Origin: Paenibacillus humicus NBRC 102415
Lineage (GTDB): Bacteria; Bacillota; Bacilli; Paenibacillales; Paenibacillaceae
DNA: 64,000 nucleotides
Assembly: GCF_004000905.1 (NCBI RefSeq)
Contig: NZ_BIMD01000008.1
Span: 62,001-126,000 of the forward strand
Direction of reading: 5' to 3'
The notes beneath the pieces were generated by a model. The model was not told the origin of the DNA and searched no databases. It was given only the letters and a program-made list of their open reading frames with translations. How positions within the stretch are numbered: the stretch's first letter is position 1; every line of letters starts with the position of its first letter. The position numbers and the translations under genes were made by a program. Shown piece after piece: positions 61,473 to 64,000 of this stretch.

Positions 61473-64000
61473 ATGCCTACCCCGCAAACAAACGTTCAGC
61501 CAGCCTTGTGGAGACTGGAATCCGGGTCTTTATCCTTCTCCTTCCATCCTTCCGGCGACCTGTACGAGGCGCTTGGCGGCGGAATGATGCTCAACCAGCT
61601 CTTGTCCAGCCCCCTGGACGGATCGCTCAACAATCTGTTCCTGCGGATCCGCCGTCCGGGCGGCTTCTCCATCCATCCTCTGCTGGGCGTCTCCTCGGCG
61701 AGCGCCGTCAGCCGCCAGGGCCAACGAATCACCTGGAGCGGCACCGCGGAAGAAGTCGCGTACGAAGTCTCCTTCCTGATGTCCTCCAGCGACAGCTGGT
61801 TCTGGGAGGTCAAGCTCGACTCCGCCGGCGTTTCCCTGCAGACCGATGTCATTTACGGCCAGGATATCGGCCTCGCCGCTCCGGCGGCAGTCCGCAGCAA
61901 TGAAGCCTACTGCTCGCAGTACATCGACCATTCGGCCTACCGCGACGAGCGTTACGGCTGGAGGGTCTGCTCCCGTCAGAATCAGCCGCAAGGCGGATTG
62001 TTCCCTTACGTGCAGCAGGGCTGCCTCACGGGAGCCGAATCGTACTCGACCGACGGCTTCCAATTTTTCGGCCTCTCCTTCAAGGACAGCCACCGGCCCG
62101 AGGCGCTGAGCCTGGAGCGGCTGCCCTCCGAGGTCTACCAATACGAATTCGCCTACACCGCATTGCAGTCGAAGACGCTCGATCCGGCGAATGGCGCCGA
62201 GGCCGTCTTCTACGGGCTGTTCCGGGAGCATCATCCGGAAGCCGTCACGGAAGCGGCCTATTCCGATCGGCTGGAGGAAGCATGGCGGGAGGCCAGCCGC
62301 CTGCCCGCGGCAGACGGCCCTGCCGTGCCGGTGCCGCTCCGCTCCGCCGACCTCGGCGATCCGCTTCCCTCCCGGCCGCTGGCGCCAGCCGAGCTGGCGC
62401 AGCGGTACCCGGTCCGGCTGGAGGAGGAATACTCACGTGGCGAGCTGCTGTCCTTCTTCACCCCGGATTACGAGCATGTCGTGCTGAAGGCCAAGGAGCT
62501 CTCCATGGAGCGGCCGCATGGCCATATCCTGATGAGCGGAGCTCCGGACCGGGCAGCAGCCGAGATGCTCACCTCGACCGCTTACATGTACGGAGTGTTC
62601 CACTCCCAGCTGGTCGTCGGGAACACTTCCTTCAACAAGCTGATCTGCCATGTCCGCAGCGCTCTCAACGCCGCTCATGCTTCCGGCTTGCGCCTGTACG
62701 CCGAGGTCGACGGACAATACCGCCTGCTTGCCATGCCTAGCCTGTTCGAGATCGGCTTCAACTATGCCCGCTGGCTCTATGTTCTCGATGACGACACGCT
62801 GGAAATCACGAGCTTCACAAGCTCTTCCGCGCCGGATGCCGTGCTGGAGATCAAATCCGCCAGCCATCTGCCCCGCCGTTATCTGGTCACGGCGCAGATC
62901 ACGATGAGCGACCGCGACTACGAGCTTCCGTACGAGCTCCGGCAGCAGGACGGCAGCCTCATCGTCTCCGCCTCCGAGGGATCGCCGATCCGGGAAGCTT
63001 ACCCGGAGCTCTCCTACCGCATCAACGCACAGGGCACCGAAATGGTCCTCAAGGATGAGCGGAGGCTCATGCCCGGCCTCGCTCCGAGCGCTGCCCCTCT
63101 GCTCGTGCTGGAGACGTCCCCTTCGGCAGCCTGGAGCCTCCGCATCGGAGGCCGGCTGGACGGCTGGAGAGGCTCCGAGCCGGACCCTGCCGAGCCTCTG
63201 GTCTTCGAATCCGAAAAAAACGGCTACCGCGCCGGCATGGCGAAGCTTATGAACCACTTCCGGCTGGAGCATCCGCAGGACGTCGCCTCCGTGCGGCGCC
63301 TCGACATGCTGGCCTGGTGGTACACGCACAACATGCGGGTTCATTTCGCCGTTCCGCACGGGCTGGAGCAATATGGAGGCGCCGCCTGGGGAACGCGGGA
63401 CGTCTGCCAGGGACCGGCGGAATACTTCCTGGCGGTGCAGCATTACGAGGCCGTGAAGGATATTATCCGAACCGTCTACGCCCATCAGTACGAGGCAAGC
63501 GGAGGCTGGCCGCAATGGTTCATGTTCGACCGCTATTACCGCGTCCAGCAGGAGGAAAGCCACGGCGACATCATCGTCTGGCCGCTGAAGCTGATCGGCG
63601 ACTATATGGCCGCGACCGGAGACCTCTCTATTTTGGATACCGAGCTTCCCTATACCGATGAGGACACGTTCGAGCCTACGAGGCAAAAGCATTCCCTGTA
63701 CGATCACGTCCTCAAGCAGATGGACTACATCCGCTCCCGCTTCCTGCACGGCACGTCCCTCTCCTCCTACGGAGACGGCGACTGGGACGATACGCTGCAG
63801 CCGGCGAGCGCGGAGCTGCGCGCCTATATGGTCAGCAGCTGGACCGTCGCGCTGACCTATCAGGCCGTCCGGCAGCTCGGGGGCTTGCTGGCCGCGGCTG
63901 ACGGCGGAGCACGCTCCTCACAGCATGCCGCCTTCGGGGCGGAACTGCTGAAGCTGGCGGGGGCCATCCGCGAGGACTTCCACCGGTACATGAATCCGGA
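61473..64000 (+). CDS. GH94-type phosphorylase, probable 1,2-beta-oligoglucan phosphorylase (3' end missing)
   Basis: 842 codons are present and the frame is open at the window end. The N-terminal beta-sandwich part has IYGQDIGLA, NEAYCSQYIDH and VCSRQNQPQGGLFPYVQQGC. The (alpha/alpha)6 catalytic part has GAAWGTRDVCQGPAEYF, HGDIIVWPLKLIGDY and GDGDWDDTLQP, which aligns with the catalytic-Asp motif GDWND of cellobiose phosphorylases. These blocks and the size point to 1,2-beta-oligoglucan phosphorylase, which releases glucose 1-phosphate from sophoro-oligosaccharides in the cytoplasm; I rely on memory for that subfamily. No signal peptide. The ATG is nine nt after AAAGGAGG. Confidence 0.8.
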   Translation, partial: MPTPQTNVQPALWRLESGSLSFSFHPSGDLYEALGGGMMLNQLLSSPLDGSLNNLFLRIRRPGGFSIHPLLGVSSASAVSRQGQRITWSGTAEEVAYEVSFLMSSSDSWFWEVKLDSAGVSLQTDVIYGQDIGLAAPAAVRSNEAYCSQYIDHSAYRDERYGWRVCSRQNQPQGGLFPYVQQGCLTGAESYSTDGFQFFGLSFKDSHRPEALSLERLPSEVYQYEFAYTALQSKTLDPANGAEAVFYGLFREHHPEAVTEAAYSDRLEEAWREASRLPAADGPAVPVPLRSADLGDPLPSRPLAPAELAQRYPVRLEEEYSRGELLSFFTPDYEHVVLKAKELSMERPHGHILMSGAPDRAAAEMLTSTAYMYGVFHSQLVVGNTSFNKLICHVRSALNAAHASGLRLYAEVDGQYRLLAMPSLFEIGFNYARWLYVLDDDTLEITSFTSSSAPDAVLEIKSASHLPRRYLVTAQITMSDRDYELPYELRQQDGSLIVSASEGSPIREAYPELSYRINAQGTEMVLKDERRLMPGLAPSAAPLLVLETSPSAAWSLRIGGRLDGWRGSEPDPAEPLVFESEKNGYRAGMAKLMNHFRLEHPQDVASVRRLDMLAWWYTHNMRVHFAVPHGLEQYGGAAWGTRDVCQGPAEYFLAVQHYEAVKDIIRTVYAHQYEASGGWPQWFMFDRYYRVQQEESHGDIIVWPLKLIGDYMAATGDLSILDTELPYTDEDTFEPTRQKHSLYDHVLKQMDYIRSRFLHGTSLSSYGDGDWDDTLQPASAELRAYMVSSWTVALTYQAVRQLGGLLAAADGGARSSQHAAFGAELLKLAGAIREDFHRYMNP

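Overview
The window reads as chromosome of a high-GC, endospore-forming member of the Bacillales, most likely Paenibacillus or a close relative. The evidence is gene content rather than any database match: sporulation-type genes (yhbH, spoVR, a Spo0E-like phosphatase), two YesM/YesN-like and OmpR-like two-component systems, several carbohydrate ABC importers with extracellular glycosidases, GGAGG-type ribosome binding sites and stem-plus-T-run terminators. No rRNA, tRNA or CRISPR array was recognised.

Layout. 1-2.8 kb: start of a DUF1802 gene and the methionine-salvage pair mtnK-mtnA. 2.9-8.6 kb: a MEDS-domain histidine kinase, yunC, and a bacteriophytochrome with its heme oxygenase. 8.8-13.6 kb: a hypothetical gene, a DUF423 membrane protein, yhbH, a 25-bp tandem repeat and a squalene-hopene/sporulenol-type cyclase. 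13.9-27.3 kb: an arabino-oligosaccharide-type utilisation locus on the minus strand (two GH43 enzymes, importer, a second binding protein next to a YesM/YesN pair, and a GH2 enzyme). 27.6-36.6 kb: small housekeeping genes, catE with a palindromic operator, a KimA-like potassium importer, helD, spoVR and a 54-residue membrane protein. 36.8-41.4 kb: azoR, an uncharacterised three-gene cluster and a three-gene kinase cluster. 41.7-46.9 kb: a cyclodextrin glucanotransferase behind a structured leader, and an oxidoreductase/isomerase pair divergent from an AraC regulator. 47-52.5 kb: a visibly more AT-rich accessory stretch with small genes, a broken THEP1 gene and a tyrosine recombinase gene enclosed by perfect 22-bp inverted repeats. 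52.5-58 kb: Spo0E-like, GGDEF-EAL, a secreted protein and an OmpR/HK pair. 58-64 kb: a second importer divergent from a large GH94-type phosphorylase that runs off the window, with two matching LacI-type operators between them.

The most interesting structure is at 51354-52487. The recombinase gene sits exactly between two inverted copies of a site built like a tyrosine-recombinase core (9-bp arms around a 6-bp centre). Recombination would flip the gene to face the Spo0E-like and GGDEF-EAL genes immediately outside. This looks like a self-inverting switch beside sporulation and c-di-GMP control; the switching itself is inference. Other points worth attention are the decayed THEP1 gene that runs in frame into a histidine phosphatase, a phytochrome with a degenerate GGDEF domain, a binding protein-kinase-regulator trio in the arabinan-type locus, and three intergenic tandem-repeat patches with different units.
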